Shown here: positions 1-6,395 of the stretch, piece after piece
Layout: each line of letters opens with the position of its first letter
Position numbering within the stretch: the first letter of the stretch is position 1
The notes under the pieces: generated by a model
The model's database searches: none
Seen by the model: the letters and a program-made list of their open reading frames with translations, nothing else
Told to the model about the DNA's origin: nothing
Assembly: GCA_902803365.1 (NCBI GenBank)
Contig: CADCPU010000269.1
Span: 1 to 6,723, forward strand
Reading direction: 5' to 3'
Source of the DNA: Oscillospiraceae bacterium
GTDB lineage: Bacteria > Bacillota_A > Clostridia > Saccharofermentanales > Saccharofermentanaceae
DNA: 6,723 nucleotides
Translations under genes and position numbers: made by a program

Positions 1-2058
1 GAAAAGCACCAGGACGGTCATCTCACACCACTCAAGCAGAAGAACGTTGATACGGGCTGGGGTCTCGAGCGTATCCTCGCTTTCCTTACGGGAACAAAGG
101 ATGTTTATAAGACAGACCTCTTCTCTGAGGCTATCGCTTATATCGAGAATGCTTCAGGCGTTAAGTACGATTCAGACGAGAAGAAGACAAAGTCCATGCG
201 TATCCTCGCAGACCACGTTCGTACGAGCGTAATGCTCATCGGTGACGCAGCTAAGCTCGTTCCTTCCAACGCAGGCGCAGGCTATGTATTGAGACGTCTC
301 ATAAGACGTGCCGTAAGACACGTAAGAGCTCTCGGCATGACAAAGGAGAATATCCTTGGTCTTGCCAAGATCTACATTGATAAGGTATACGATGACAGCT
401 ATCCGCTCCTTACAAAGAACCGTGATTTCATCTTGAACGAGCTCGATAAGGAGATCGCAAGATTTGAGAGCACTCTCGAAAACGGTATGAAGGAGTTCAG
501 AAAGATCCTTGACGACAAGAACAAGTCAGGCTCTAAGGAGATCGACGGTGATTCCGCTTTCTATCTCTACGATACATTCGGCTTCCCGATCGAGCTTACA
601 GTCGAGATGGCTGAAGAAGAAGGCCTCAAGGTTGACGAAGAGGGATTTAAGGCTGCAATGGAAAAGCAGAAGGAGACTGCAAGAGCTGCTACAAAAGCTA
701 AGGCAGACCTTGCTTTGGCAGTTAACGAGATCCCTGACGAAGTTGCCAAGGATTCCAACTCTACAATTTATGACGGTTACGATAACCTCAAGTGCGAGGC
801 TAAGGTCATCTACATCCTCAAGGCTGACGATGAAGGCCTTAAGGTAGTCGACAGCGCTTCCGAGGGCGACGACATCATCGCAGTATGCGACAAGACAGTC
901 CTCTACGCTACGATGGGCGGACAGATCCACGATATCGGTAAGATCACAGCTTCTGGTTTTGAGGCAGACGTCCTCTCAGTCGACAAGGATGCACAGGGCA
1001 AGTACCTCCATACTCTCAAGGTAACAAAGGGTACAGTAAACAGCGGTGCAACAGTTAATATTGAAGTTGATAAGAAGAACAGATTGTCCGTTGCAAGAAA
1101 CCACACTGCTACACATATCCTCCAGAAGGCTTTGCAGGAAGTCCTCGGAGATCACGTAGAGCAGTCCGGTTCCTATGTTGCAAGCGACAGACTGAGATTC
1201 GACTTTACTCATCCTCAGGCTATGACAGCAGAGGAACTCGACATCGTCGAGAAGAAGGTCAACGAGATAATCCTCGAAGATCTTCCTGTAGTAACAAGAG
1301 TAATGAAGCTCGACGAAGCTAAGAAGCTCGGAGCTATGGCTCTCTTCGGTGAGAAGTACGGCGAGGAGGTCCGTGTCGTAACAGTAGGTGACCTCGACGC
1401 TCCTTATTCAATGGAGTTCTGCGGCGGTACTCACTTGAAGTCAAGCGGCCAGGCAGGCCAGTTCAGGATCGTATCCGAGTCCGGTGTAGCAGCAGGTGTA
1501 AGAAGAATTGAAGCTATCACGGGTCTTGCATGCTATGAAGCATCCAAGGAAGACAGAAAGACGATCGGCGAGATCGCTTCCGTCCTTAAGGTTAACAAGG
1601 ATCAGATCGTTAAGAAGGCTGAGCAGAACGTAGCTGACATCAAGTCCCTCGAGAAGGAACTCAAGGAGATCAGCAAGAAGGCATCAGGCGACCAGGCAGG
1701 CAAGGCAGTATCCGAAGCAACTGAGATCAAGGGCTTCAAGTGCGTAACTGCTAAGGTCGAGTGCGATGATGCTGCAGCACTTCGTGATATCGCAGACGGT
1801 ATCAGGGATAAGATCGGCAGCGGTGTCGTATTCCTCGCTGCCGTAAACGGCGAGAAGGTGCTCTTCGTAGCAATGGCTACGCAGGATGCAGTCAAGGCCG
1901 GTATCCACTCCGGTAATATCATCCGCGAAGCTGCAAAGGCTTGCGGCGGCGGTGGCGGCGGACGTCCTGACATGGCTCAGGCCGGCGGCAAGGACATCAC
2001 CAAGATCGATGATGCTATTGCAGTAGCAGGAAAGGTAATAACAGAACAGCTGGGTTGA
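1..2058 (+). CDS. alaS: Alanine--tRNA ligase, 5'-truncated by window edge
   Basis: Charges tRNA-Ala with alanine in the cytoplasm and hydrolyses mischarged Ser/Gly-tRNA-Ala. The reading frame is open from base 1, so the 685 visible residues lack the N-terminal part of the catalytic core (about 200-250 residues, judged from the usual length of about 875). Visible in order: the end of the aminoacylation domain with DTGWGLER (17-24); the tRNA-recognition helices with NAGAGYVLRRLIRRAVRH; the linker with LYDTFGFPIELT; the beta-barrel with YATMGGQ (302-308); the editing domain with HTATH (His368, His372) and CGGTH (Cys474, His478), which form the family's metal/editing site; and the C-Ala/DHHA1 domain with a glycine run and RPDMAQAGG (648 onward). 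The ATG at 196 is internal, not the start, because conserved AlaS sequence precedes it in frame. No terminator follows, so read-through into the lipoprotein gene is likely. The identification is secure. Confidence 0.97.
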   Translation, partial: EKHQDGHLTPLKQKNVDTGWGLERILAFLTGTKDVYKTDLFSEAIAYIENASGVKYDSDEKKTKSMRILADHVRTSVMLIGDAAKLVPSNAGAGYVLRRLIRRAVRHVRALGMTKENILGLAKIYIDKVYDDSYPLLTKNRDFILNELDKEIARFESTLENGMKEFRKILDDKNKSGSKEIDGDSAFYLYDTFGFPIELTVEMAEEEGLKVDEEGFKAAMEKQKETARAATKAKADLALAVNEIPDEVAKDSNSTIYDGYDNLKCEAKVIYILKADDEGLKVVDSASEGDDIIAVCDKTVLYATMGGQIHDIGKITASGFEADVLSVDKDAQGKYLHTLKVTKGTVNSGATVNIEVDKKNRLSVARNHTATHILQKALQEVLGDHVEQSGSYVASDRLRFDFTHPQAMTAEELDIVEKKVNEIILEDLPVVTRVMKLDEAKKLGAMALFGEKYGEEVRVVTVGDLDAPYSMEFCGGTHLKSSGQAGQFRIVSESGVAAGVRRIEAITGLACYEASKEDRKTIGEIASVLKVNKDQIVKKAEQNVADIKSLEKELKEISKKASGDQAGKAVSEATEIKGFKCVTAKVECDDAAALRDIADGIRDKIGSGVVFLAAVNGEKVLFVAMATQDAVKAGIHSGNIIREAAKACGGGGGGRPDMAQAGGKDITKIDDAIAVAGKVITEQLG

Positions 2059-2073
2059 TCATTTAAGGCTTTG

Positions 2074-2080
2074 GGGGAGG
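2074..2080 (+). promoter_or_regulatory. Shine-Dalgarno site of the lipoprotein gene
   Basis: GGGGAGG lies five bases before the ATG at 2086. It decides the start. A longer frame from TTG at 2071 would place the ribosome site inside the coding sequence and put MGEVF in front of an otherwise classical signal peptide that begins MKK. Confidence 0.8.
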
Positions 2081-2085
2081 TCTTT

Positions 2086-3753
2086 ATGAAGAAAGTCAAT
2101 TGTTTGAAGTTAACGGCATTGTCCGCGGCGATCATGGTCGCTGCGGCAATGCTTTTTGCTTGTAACGATATAAAAGTAGTCAAACACAAGGATGAAACCG
2201 AACCGTCAGAGACTTCAGAATCTGAGGAGACAACTGAGACGACTGAGGAGACTACGGAAACGGAAGAAACAACAGAAGCGACTACTGAAGAAACAGAGAT
2301 AACGGTTGAAACAGAGGAGCCGGATAATCCTGAGGAGAGGGAGATGCTCCCTTATGACGTATATATCTCGTACAATTTTTCAAGTGACGGAAGTTCAGGC
2401 TTTTCCATTAACGAACAGATCCTGAAGCTGGCTCCGAACAGTGCGGAACTCTATCCGGAACTTAACGAGGCTCTTGAAGAGTTCAATAACGGATTCGATC
2501 AGGATAAGGTTGTAGATAAGCTGAGCGATCTTTGCGAAAAATATGATGCGAACAAGGGCAAATATTCGCGCGAGATCATAGTAAAGCGTGCGGATAAGGA
2601 GCTCTTGAGCTTCATCTGCCAGGACATCTACAGCGAAGAATTTACTGAGGATAAGTCCAAGTTCTATTTCATCAATCTCACGGCCGTGAACTTTGACGTT
2701 AAGACGGGCAAGATGCTCGAAGTCGGTGATATGTTCAACGACGACAAGTTCATCTCGGATTTCCTCGTCTCGAACATCGGCGACGGTTATGACATGTATG
2801 ATGAGATCAGCAAAGGCAGATTAAGTCTCGCGTTTGAACCTGAGACTGTTTTCTTCCTGATAAATGATGATGAAGGAAGGCTCGCAGGCGAGTACTATCT
2901 GGGTATCGATGAAGTTCAGGGACTGGATGAGAAATATATTCCGACAGAGGAAAACTATATAACCGATATCTCCAACCGCGGTGACAGCTTCAGTCAGGCG
3001 CAGGTCGCGATAGCAGGCGATAAGATCATCTATGTCAACGGCATCGCGAACAATAACGGTGACTACACAAAGCTCAAGATCGAGATGACCGACGGCAACT
3101 TTAATTCCATTGATCTTTATGAGTCGGATGTTTTCTGGGCACTCGATCTCAATGCATATTTGCTCAAGATCGACGGCAAGTACTATATCTACATCGAGTG
3201 CGGTCTGGAAGACGATTACAGTGAGACATATTTCTTCTCGGTAAACGGCAAGAAGATCGAGTTTCTGGATATTGCATCAGGATCTTATACGGGTCTTACG
3301 GCATGCGTTGATAACCCTTACGGTTTTGATATGGAAGAGCAGGGGACTGAATTTACGGTATGCTGTCTTCCTACGAGGATCGATGCGCTCGAGCACTGCT
3401 TCAGATGCGATCTTCTCGGAACATACGATGTCGTCTACAATACCGTTTTCGCTGACGGCATACCGGTAAGAGCAGGTTCTGCGTTCGGTATCGCACTTAC
3501 GGACTGGTGGTATTCGCCGCTCAAGAGCATCAAGGACTTTAAGGCGATCGAGCTTGAGACCGGTAATGAGACCACGATCAAGGCAGGTCAGCTCTTGAAA
3601 TTGACCGATGCAGATGTCGATGATACGCGCGTGATACTCTGTGATGAGGACGGCAAGTCCTATATCGTTGATATCGATGCCGAAGAGTATCCTCGGACGA
3701 TCGACGGCGTGCCCGAGAATGAACTGTTTGAGACTATCTATTATGCCGGCTGA
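2086..3753 (+). CDS. Secreted lipoprotein with Glu/Thr-rich linker and probable DUF4163/DUF3298-like domain
   Basis: Function unknown; 555 residues. The N-terminus is a lipoprotein signal: MKK, a hydrophobic stretch (9-24) and lipobox LFAC with Cys26 as the predicted lipidated residue. The mature protein should therefore be anchored on the outer face of the membrane. Residues 36-84 are almost only Glu, Thr and Ser, typical of a flexible wall-spanning linker. Residues about 90-290 resemble the DUF4163/DUF3298 architecture of PdaC/RsiV-type extracellular proteins: an INEQIL-like helix, then FDVKTGKMLEVGDMF (203-217), then an LSLAF...VFFLINDDEGRLAGEYYLGI stretch. The usual GGAHG-like motif of that family is absent. 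The C-terminal half (about 300-555) is rich in aromatic beta-strands, contains several cysteines, and I do not recognise it. The gene starts 27 bases after alaS and probably shares its transcript. Codon use is more varied than in alaS. Lipoprotein status is firm; the domain call is an inference from memory of the family pattern. Confidence 0.88.
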   Translation: MKKVNCLKLTALSAAIMVAAAMLFACNDIKVVKHKDETEPSETSESEETTETTEETTETEETTEATTEETEITVETEEPDNPEEREMLPYDVYISYNFSSDGSSGFSINEQILKLAPNSAELYPELNEALEEFNNGFDQDKVVDKLSDLCEKYDANKGKYSREIIVKRADKELLSFICQDIYSEEFTEDKSKFYFINLTAVNFDVKTGKMLEVGDMFNDDKFISDFLVSNIGDGYDMYDEISKGRLSLAFEPETVFFLINDDEGRLAGEYYLGIDEVQGLDEKYIPTEENYITDISNRGDSFSQAQVAIAGDKIIYVNGIANNNGDYTKLKIEMTDGNFNSIDLYESDVFWALDLNAYLLKIDGKYYIYIECGLEDDYSETYFFSVNGKKIEFLDIASGSYTGLTACVDNPYGFDMEEQGTEFTVCCLPTRIDALEHCFRCDLLGTYDVVYNTVFADGIPVRAGSAFGIALTDWWYSPLKSIKDFKAIELETGNETTIKAGQLLKLTDADVDDTRVILCDEDGKSYIVDIDAEEYPRTIDGVPENELFETIYYAG

Positions 3754-3758
3754 TGATT

Positions 3759-3767
3759 TGGTATAAT
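3759..3767 (+). promoter_or_regulatory. Extended -10 promoter for the HIT gene
   Basis: TGGTATAAT is a perfect extended -10 element (TGn followed by consensus TATAAT). It begins six bases after the lipoprotein stop codon and ends 34 bases before the HIT start codon. No good -35 hexamer is present at 16-18 bp spacing (TATTAT at 3739-3744 is poor), which is acceptable for an extended -10 promoter. It would let the HIT gene be transcribed independently of alaS and the lipoprotein gene. Confidence 0.6.
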
Positions 3768-3801
3768 AACGAAGACTAATTTTCGAAAAGAGGAATATAT
3801 T

Positions 3802-4143
3802 ATGTGCCTTTTCTGTGACATTATCGACAAGAAGATCCCTTCAACACCTGTATATGAGAACGACAGTGTATACTGCTTCAACGATATCAATCCTGCAACA
3901 CCTACACACGTATTGGTAGTTCCCAAGAAGCACTTCGAGGACATCCTCGATATCGCATCTTCAGAAGATTGCGACAAGGTCCTCGGCGAAGTTGCAAGAG
4001 GTATCAGCGAGGTTGCCAAGATCAAGGGTCTCGGCGAGGGATTCAGAGTCATCAACAACTGCCGTGAGTTCGGCGGTCAGACCGTAAAGCATATCCACTT
4101 CCACGTCCTCGGCGGCGTAAAGCTTACGGAGAAGATGATCTGA
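3802..4143 (+). CDS. HIT-family (histidine triad) nucleotide-binding protein, HinT-like
   Basis: A cytoplasmic protein of 113 residues, the usual size for bacterial HinT-like proteins. These bind purine nucleotides and hydrolyse AMP-lysine/phosphoramidate-type substrates; the physiological role in this organism is not evident. Visible signatures: the N-terminal CLFCDII pair of cysteines (Cys2, Cys5), which with a histidine such as His44 forms a zinc site in many Gram-positive members; FNDINPATPTHVLVVPKKH; and the catalytic HIHFH triad motif (His97, His99, His101) within GGQTVKHIHFHVLGG. The start is supported by AAAAGAGGA eight bases upstream and by the family's conserved N-terminus. It has an extended -10 promoter upstream and a strong terminator downstream, so it is probably largely monocistronic with some read-through from alaS. 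The family is certain; the exact substrate is not. Confidence 0.95.
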   Translation: MCLFCDIIDKKIPSTPVYENDSVYCFNDINPATPTHVLVVPKKHFEDILDIASSEDCDKVLGEVARGISEVAKIKGLGEGFRVINNCREFGGQTVKHIHFHVLGGVKLTEKMI

Positions 4144-4164
4144 CGACACAGTTGGAACATTGTT

Positions 4165-4207
4165 ACGGAGATACTGCGCGCCTTATGTGCCGCGTGTCTC
4201 CGTTTTT
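4165..4207 (+). terminator. Rho-independent terminator after the HIT gene
   Basis: ACGGAGA (4165-4171) pairs perfectly with TCTCCGT (4197-4203). The stem continues through T-G, A-T and C-G pairs and, past a bulged base, a further GCG/CGC stretch, enclosing a short loop around 4182-4188. A run of five T (4203-4207) follows, then AATAAAA. It lies 22 bases after the HIT stop codon and separates this unit from trmB. Confidence 0.9.
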
Positions 4208-4234
4208 AATAAAACTTTTATAGTTACGTATTAA
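4206..4234 (+). promoter_or_regulatory. Possible promoter of the trmB-pncA-nadE unit
   Basis: TTAATA (4206-4211) and TATTAA (4229-4234) are separated by 17 bp, each matching four of six sigma-A consensus bases. A promoter is expected here, because a strong terminator lies just upstream and trmB begins at 4271. The region is very AT-rich and alternatives exist, such as TATAGT at 4219-4224, so the exact site is a guess. Confidence 0.35.
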
Positions 4235-4270
4235 TATCTACAAAGAAAACAAACAAAGGCGGTATAAGAT

Positions 4271-4924
4271 ATGGCAAGAGCCAGAATGAAAAGACACATC
4301 CCTGAGAGGATGGACAGATGTAAGGAAAGATGGTTTGAGGACCCGCTCATGAACAAGGGTCAGTGGAGAAAGATCTGCGGATTCCCTGAAGACTGTGAGC
4401 TGTTCCTTGAGATCGGATGCGGTAAGGGCAAGTTCTGTACGGAGATGGCAGTATTGCACCCGGACGTTCTCTATATCGCACTCGAGAGAGATACATCGAT
4501 CATCCTTTCTGCTATCGAGAAGGCTCATAACGAAGAGATACCGAATCTGTTCTTCCTGAACGTCGATGCAGACCTTCTGGAGAACTACTTTGAAGAAGAC
4601 GAAGTCGACAGGATCTTCCTGAATTTCAGCGATCCATGGTCGAGAAAGAACAAGCCTAAGAGAAGACTCACATACAGAGATTTTCTTGTTCAGTACAAGC
4701 GAATGCTCAAGAACGGTTCCGAGATCTGGATGAAGACCGACAACGACATACTCTTTGACTTCTCACTGGAAGAGTTTGAAGCTTGCGGTTTTGATCTCAA
4801 GGACATCACGAGAGACCTCGCGAACGATCCGTTCTCCGAGCACAACGTAAGGACCGAATTCGAAGGGAAGTTTATGGAACAGGGGATAAACATCAAGCGC
4901 GTTGTTGCAGTAAACAAAAAGTGA
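4271..4924 (+). CDS. trmB: tRNA (guanine-N7-)-methyltransferase
   Basis: Uses S-adenosylmethionine to methylate N7 of G46 in the variable loop of tRNAs, in the cytoplasm. The 217 residues match the usual length. Visible motifs: the Rossmann SAM-binding loop LEIGCGKGKF (46-55), an acidic residue at the next strand (Glu72 in ALERD), NVDAD (97-101), and the family signature LNFSDPWSRKNKPKRRLTY (117-135), with Asp121 in the catalytic/tRNA-binding position. Also present are TDN (157-159) and the C-terminal RTEFEGKF (194-201), which is typical of TrmB. The start at 4271 is preceded by AGGCGG (4257-4262), a somewhat imperfect Shine-Dalgarno, and the N-terminus MARARMKRHIPER is characteristic. It is the first gene of a compact three-gene unit. 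Its stop codon overlaps the ribosome site of the next gene, so translational coupling is likely. Confidence 0.96.
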   Translation: MARARMKRHIPERMDRCKERWFEDPLMNKGQWRKICGFPEDCELFLEIGCGKGKFCTEMAVLHPDVLYIALERDTSIILSAIEKAHNEEIPNLFFLNVDADLLENYFEEDEVDRIFLNFSDPWSRKNKPKRRLTYRDFLVQYKRMLKNGSEIWMKTDNDILFDFSLEEFEACGFDLKDITRDLANDPFSEHNVRTEFEGKFMEQGINIKRVVAVNKK

Positions 4925-4928
4925 GGTG
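4923..4928 (+). promoter_or_regulatory. Shine-Dalgarno site overlapping the trmB stop codon
   Basis: GAGGTG overlaps the TGA stop of trmB (4922-4924) and lies six bases before the ATG at 4935. It argues for the ATG rather than the GTG at 4926, which is inside the Shine-Dalgarno itself, and suggests translational coupling. Confidence 0.7.
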
Positions 4929-4934
4929 AACCGA

Positions 4935-5435
4935 ATGAAAAAAACATTGATCGTCGTCGATATGCAGAATGACTTCATCGACATGGCTCTCGGTACCAAG
5001 GAAGCGGTTGCGATCGTTCCGAATGTCAAGGCTAAGATAAGAGAGTATATCGAAAACGGCGATGAAGTCATCTTTACGAGAGACACTCATCACGACGATT
5101 ATCTCTCCACCCCCGAAGGTTTAAAGCTCCCGGTCAAGCACTGCATCGAAGGCAGCGAGGGCTGGCAGATCAGAGAAGGCCTCTATGTAGAAGGCTGCAA
5201 GATAATCGACAAGCCGAACTTCGGCTGGCCGAACTGGAATACCGAGAAGTTTGAAGAAGTCGAGCTGATCGGTCTTTGTACGGATATCTGCGTGGTATCC
5301 AATGCGCTCATAATCAAAGCAATGTTCCCTGACATCAAGGTCGCTGTAGACAGCTCCTGCTGCGCCGGCGTTACGCCTGACAGCCACGAGGCTGCGCTCA
5401 ATACCATGACCATGTGTCAGATAGATGTCTATTAA
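4935..5435 (+). CDS. pncA: Isochorismatase-like cysteine hydrolase, probable nicotinamidase
   Basis: Likely deamidates nicotinamide to nicotinate and ammonia in the cytoplasm, the first step of the Preiss-Handler salvage route. The 166-residue protein has the isochorismatase/nicotinamidase fold: VVDMQNDF with catalytic Asp9, a basic residue Lys93 in IIDKPNF, and the nucleophile Cys119 in GLCTDICVVSNAL, forming the Asp-Lys-Cys triad. RDTHHDDY (Asp50, His52 or His53) and KHCIEGSEG (His69) resemble the metal-binding set of PncA. The enzyme is somewhat shorter than many nicotinamidases (about 180-215 residues). Members of this superfamily have varied substrates, so the fold is certain but the substrate is inferred, helped by nadE directly downstream. 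The ATG at 4935 is preferred over GTG at 4926 because of the Shine-Dalgarno spacing. It lies 10 bases after trmB and 25 bases before nadE. Confidence 0.85.
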   Translation: MKKTLIVVDMQNDFIDMALGTKEAVAIVPNVKAKIREYIENGDEVIFTRDTHHDDYLSTPEGLKLPVKHCIEGSEGWQIREGLYVEGCKIIDKPNFGWPNWNTEKFEEVELIGLCTDICVVSNALIIKAMFPDIKVAVDSSCCAGVTPDSHEAALNTMTMCQIDVY

Positions 5436-5460
5436 TATATCAAGGAAAGAGGTATGGTAA

Positions 5461-6192
5461 ATGTTTGATGCTGCTAAGGTAAAGGACCAGTGCGTCGAGT
5501 GGATCAGAGATTTTTTCGAGAAGAACGGTAAGGGCTGTAACGCGATCGTCGGCATCTCAGGCGGTAAGGATTCATCCATAGTTGCGGCTCTCTGCGTTGA
5601 AGCACTCGGCAAGGACCGTGTTATCGGTGTCCTCATGCCTAACGGAGAACAGCACGATATCGCTGCTGCAAGACTCCTCGTTAACCATCTCGGTATCAGG
5701 AATTATGAGATAAACATCAAGGCTGCAGTTGACGGAGTTCTCGCCAGCATACCTGAAGGAATGGAGATCACTCCTCAGACAAAGCAGAATATCCCGCCCA
5801 GGATCAGGATGACTACTCTCTATGCGATCGGTCAGTCCAATAACGGCCGTGTCGCAAATACATGTAACCTCTCTGAGGACTATGTCGGCTATTCGACCCG
5901 TTACGGCGATTCCGTAGGCGATTTCAGCCCTTGTTCATTTATCACGGTAACTGAGATGAAGCAGATCGGACACCTTTTGGGACTTCCGAACGAGCTTGTC
6001 GAGAAGACACCGATCGATGGTCTGTGCGGCAAGACTGACGAGGAGAACCTCGGCTTTACCTATGCGGAACTTGACCGCTACATCAGGGAAGGCGTCATCG
6101 ACGACGAAGAGAAAAAGGCCAATATCGACAGAAGACATAAGGCCAATCTTTTCAAGCTCGAGTTCATGCCTTGCTTCAAACCTGAGATCTGA
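5461..6192 (+). CDS. nadE: Ammonia-dependent NAD(+) synthetase
   Basis: Converts deamido-NAD (nicotinate adenine dinucleotide), ATP and ammonia to NAD, the last step of both de novo and Preiss-Handler pathways. At 243 residues it is the short form without an N-terminal glutaminase/nitrilase domain, so free ammonia is the expected nitrogen donor. Visible: the PP-loop GISGGKDSS (31-39) for pyrophosphate; NIPPRIRMTTLYAIGQ (110-125); NTCNLSEDYVGYSTRYGD (133-150), which corresponds to the family's deamido-NAD/ATP-binding segment; and TPIDGLCGKTDEENLGFTY (183-201). The basic C-terminus HKANLFKLEFMPCFKP is also typical. AGAGGT (5448-5453) lies seven bases before the ATG. It is the last gene of the trmB-pncA-nadE unit. 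No T-tract terminator is evident after the stop codon. The identification is secure. Confidence 0.96.
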   Translation: MFDAAKVKDQCVEWIRDFFEKNGKGCNAIVGISGGKDSSIVAALCVEALGKDRVIGVLMPNGEQHDIAAARLLVNHLGIRNYEINIKAAVDGVLASIPEGMEITPQTKQNIPPRIRMTTLYAIGQSNNGRVANTCNLSEDYVGYSTRYGDSVGDFSPCSFITVTEMKQIGHLLGLPNELVEKTPIDGLCGKTDEENLGFTYAELDRYIREGVIDDEEKKANIDRRHKANLFKLEFMPCFKPEI

Positions 6193-6258
6193 TATCGTTA
6201 CGACAGTTTACGTGAAAGGTTTTGAAAATCGTTTTGAAAGCATTTTTATTAAATAAAT

Positions 6259-6279
6259 GCGAGAATAACGTTTTCTTGC
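6259..6279. other. Inverted repeat in the nadE-gap intergenic region
   Basis: GCGAGAA (6259-6265) can pair with TTCTTGC (6273-6279), giving seven pairs including one G-T wobble around a seven-base loop. It lies about 67 bases past the nadE stop. No T-run follows on the + strand, so it is not a standard intrinsic terminator. It could be a 3'-end stabilising hairpin or chance. An overlapping AT-rich inverted repeat (GCATTT at 6240-6245 with AAATGC at 6255-6260) lies next to it. Confidence 0.35.
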
Positions 6280-6292
6280 CTCAAAATAACCC

Positions 6293-6307
6293 AATCTGAC
6301 TCAGATT
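6293..6307. promoter_or_regulatory. Perfect palindrome, candidate operator for gap
   Basis: AATCTGA-C-TCAGATT is a perfect inverted repeat with seven-base arms and one central base. It sits just upstream of the probable -35 element of gap (about -55 to -41 from the predicted start of transcription). That size and symmetry fit a dimeric helix-turn-helix regulator. The regulator is not encoded in this window and the role is inferred from position only. Confidence 0.5.
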
Positions 6308-6312
6308 TCGTG

Positions 6313-6341
6313 TTGTAATGCTTGTAAAACTGTTGTAATAT
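6313..6341 (+). promoter_or_regulatory. Probable sigma-A promoter of gap
   Basis: TTGTAA (6313-6318) and TAATAT (6336-6341) are spaced by 17 bp, each matching four of six consensus positions. The predicted start is near 6347-6349, giving a leader of about 60 bases before the ATG at 6410. The region from 6193 is AT-rich and contains no open gene, so a gap promoter is expected here. Confidence 0.55.
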
Positions 6342-6378
6342 TTGAAAGGTGCAGTTGGCACACACAAGTTAGTAATTT

Positions 6379-6395
6379 TCCCGTTTCGGGATTTT
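6379..6395 (+). promoter_or_regulatory. Small stem-loop in the gap leader next to the Shine-Dalgarno
   Basis: TCCCG (6379-6383) and CGGGA (6387-6391) form a five-bp stem with a TTT loop, followed at once by TTTT (6392-6395) and then the AGGAGG ribosome site. The stem is short for an efficient terminator. A 5'-leader stabilising hairpin or a weak attenuator are both possible. Confidence 0.45.

Noticed and set aside
47..232. Short + strand open frame and apparent alaS start at ATG 196
   Set aside because: The frame at 47 is out of register with alaS. Conserved AlaS sequence continues in frame upstream of 196 to base 1, so 196 is an internal methionine.
1941..1965. Glycine-codon run near the alaS 3' end as a slippage or repeat element
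   Set aside because: A glycine-rich segment before RPDMAQAGG is a normal feature of the AlaS C-terminal domain.
526..1973. Several minus-strand open frames of 60-134 codons opposite alaS
   Set aside because: They lie wholly opposite a certain gene with strong codon bias, encode low-complexity Ser/Leu/Ala-rich sequence, and have no conserved motif.
5454..5468. Four-codon mini-ORF (ATG at 5454) overlapping the nadE start
   Set aside because: It is too short to judge, and the Shine-Dalgarno fits the nadE ATG at 5461 better; probably chance.
5121..5636. 171-codon minus-strand frame across the pncA-nadE junction
   Set aside because: It is antisense to two well-identified genes and has no recognisable domain.
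5996..6256. 86-codon + strand frame overlapping the end of nadE
   Set aside because: It is mostly an out-of-frame reading of conserved nadE sequence, Arg/Ser-rich, with no ribosome site.
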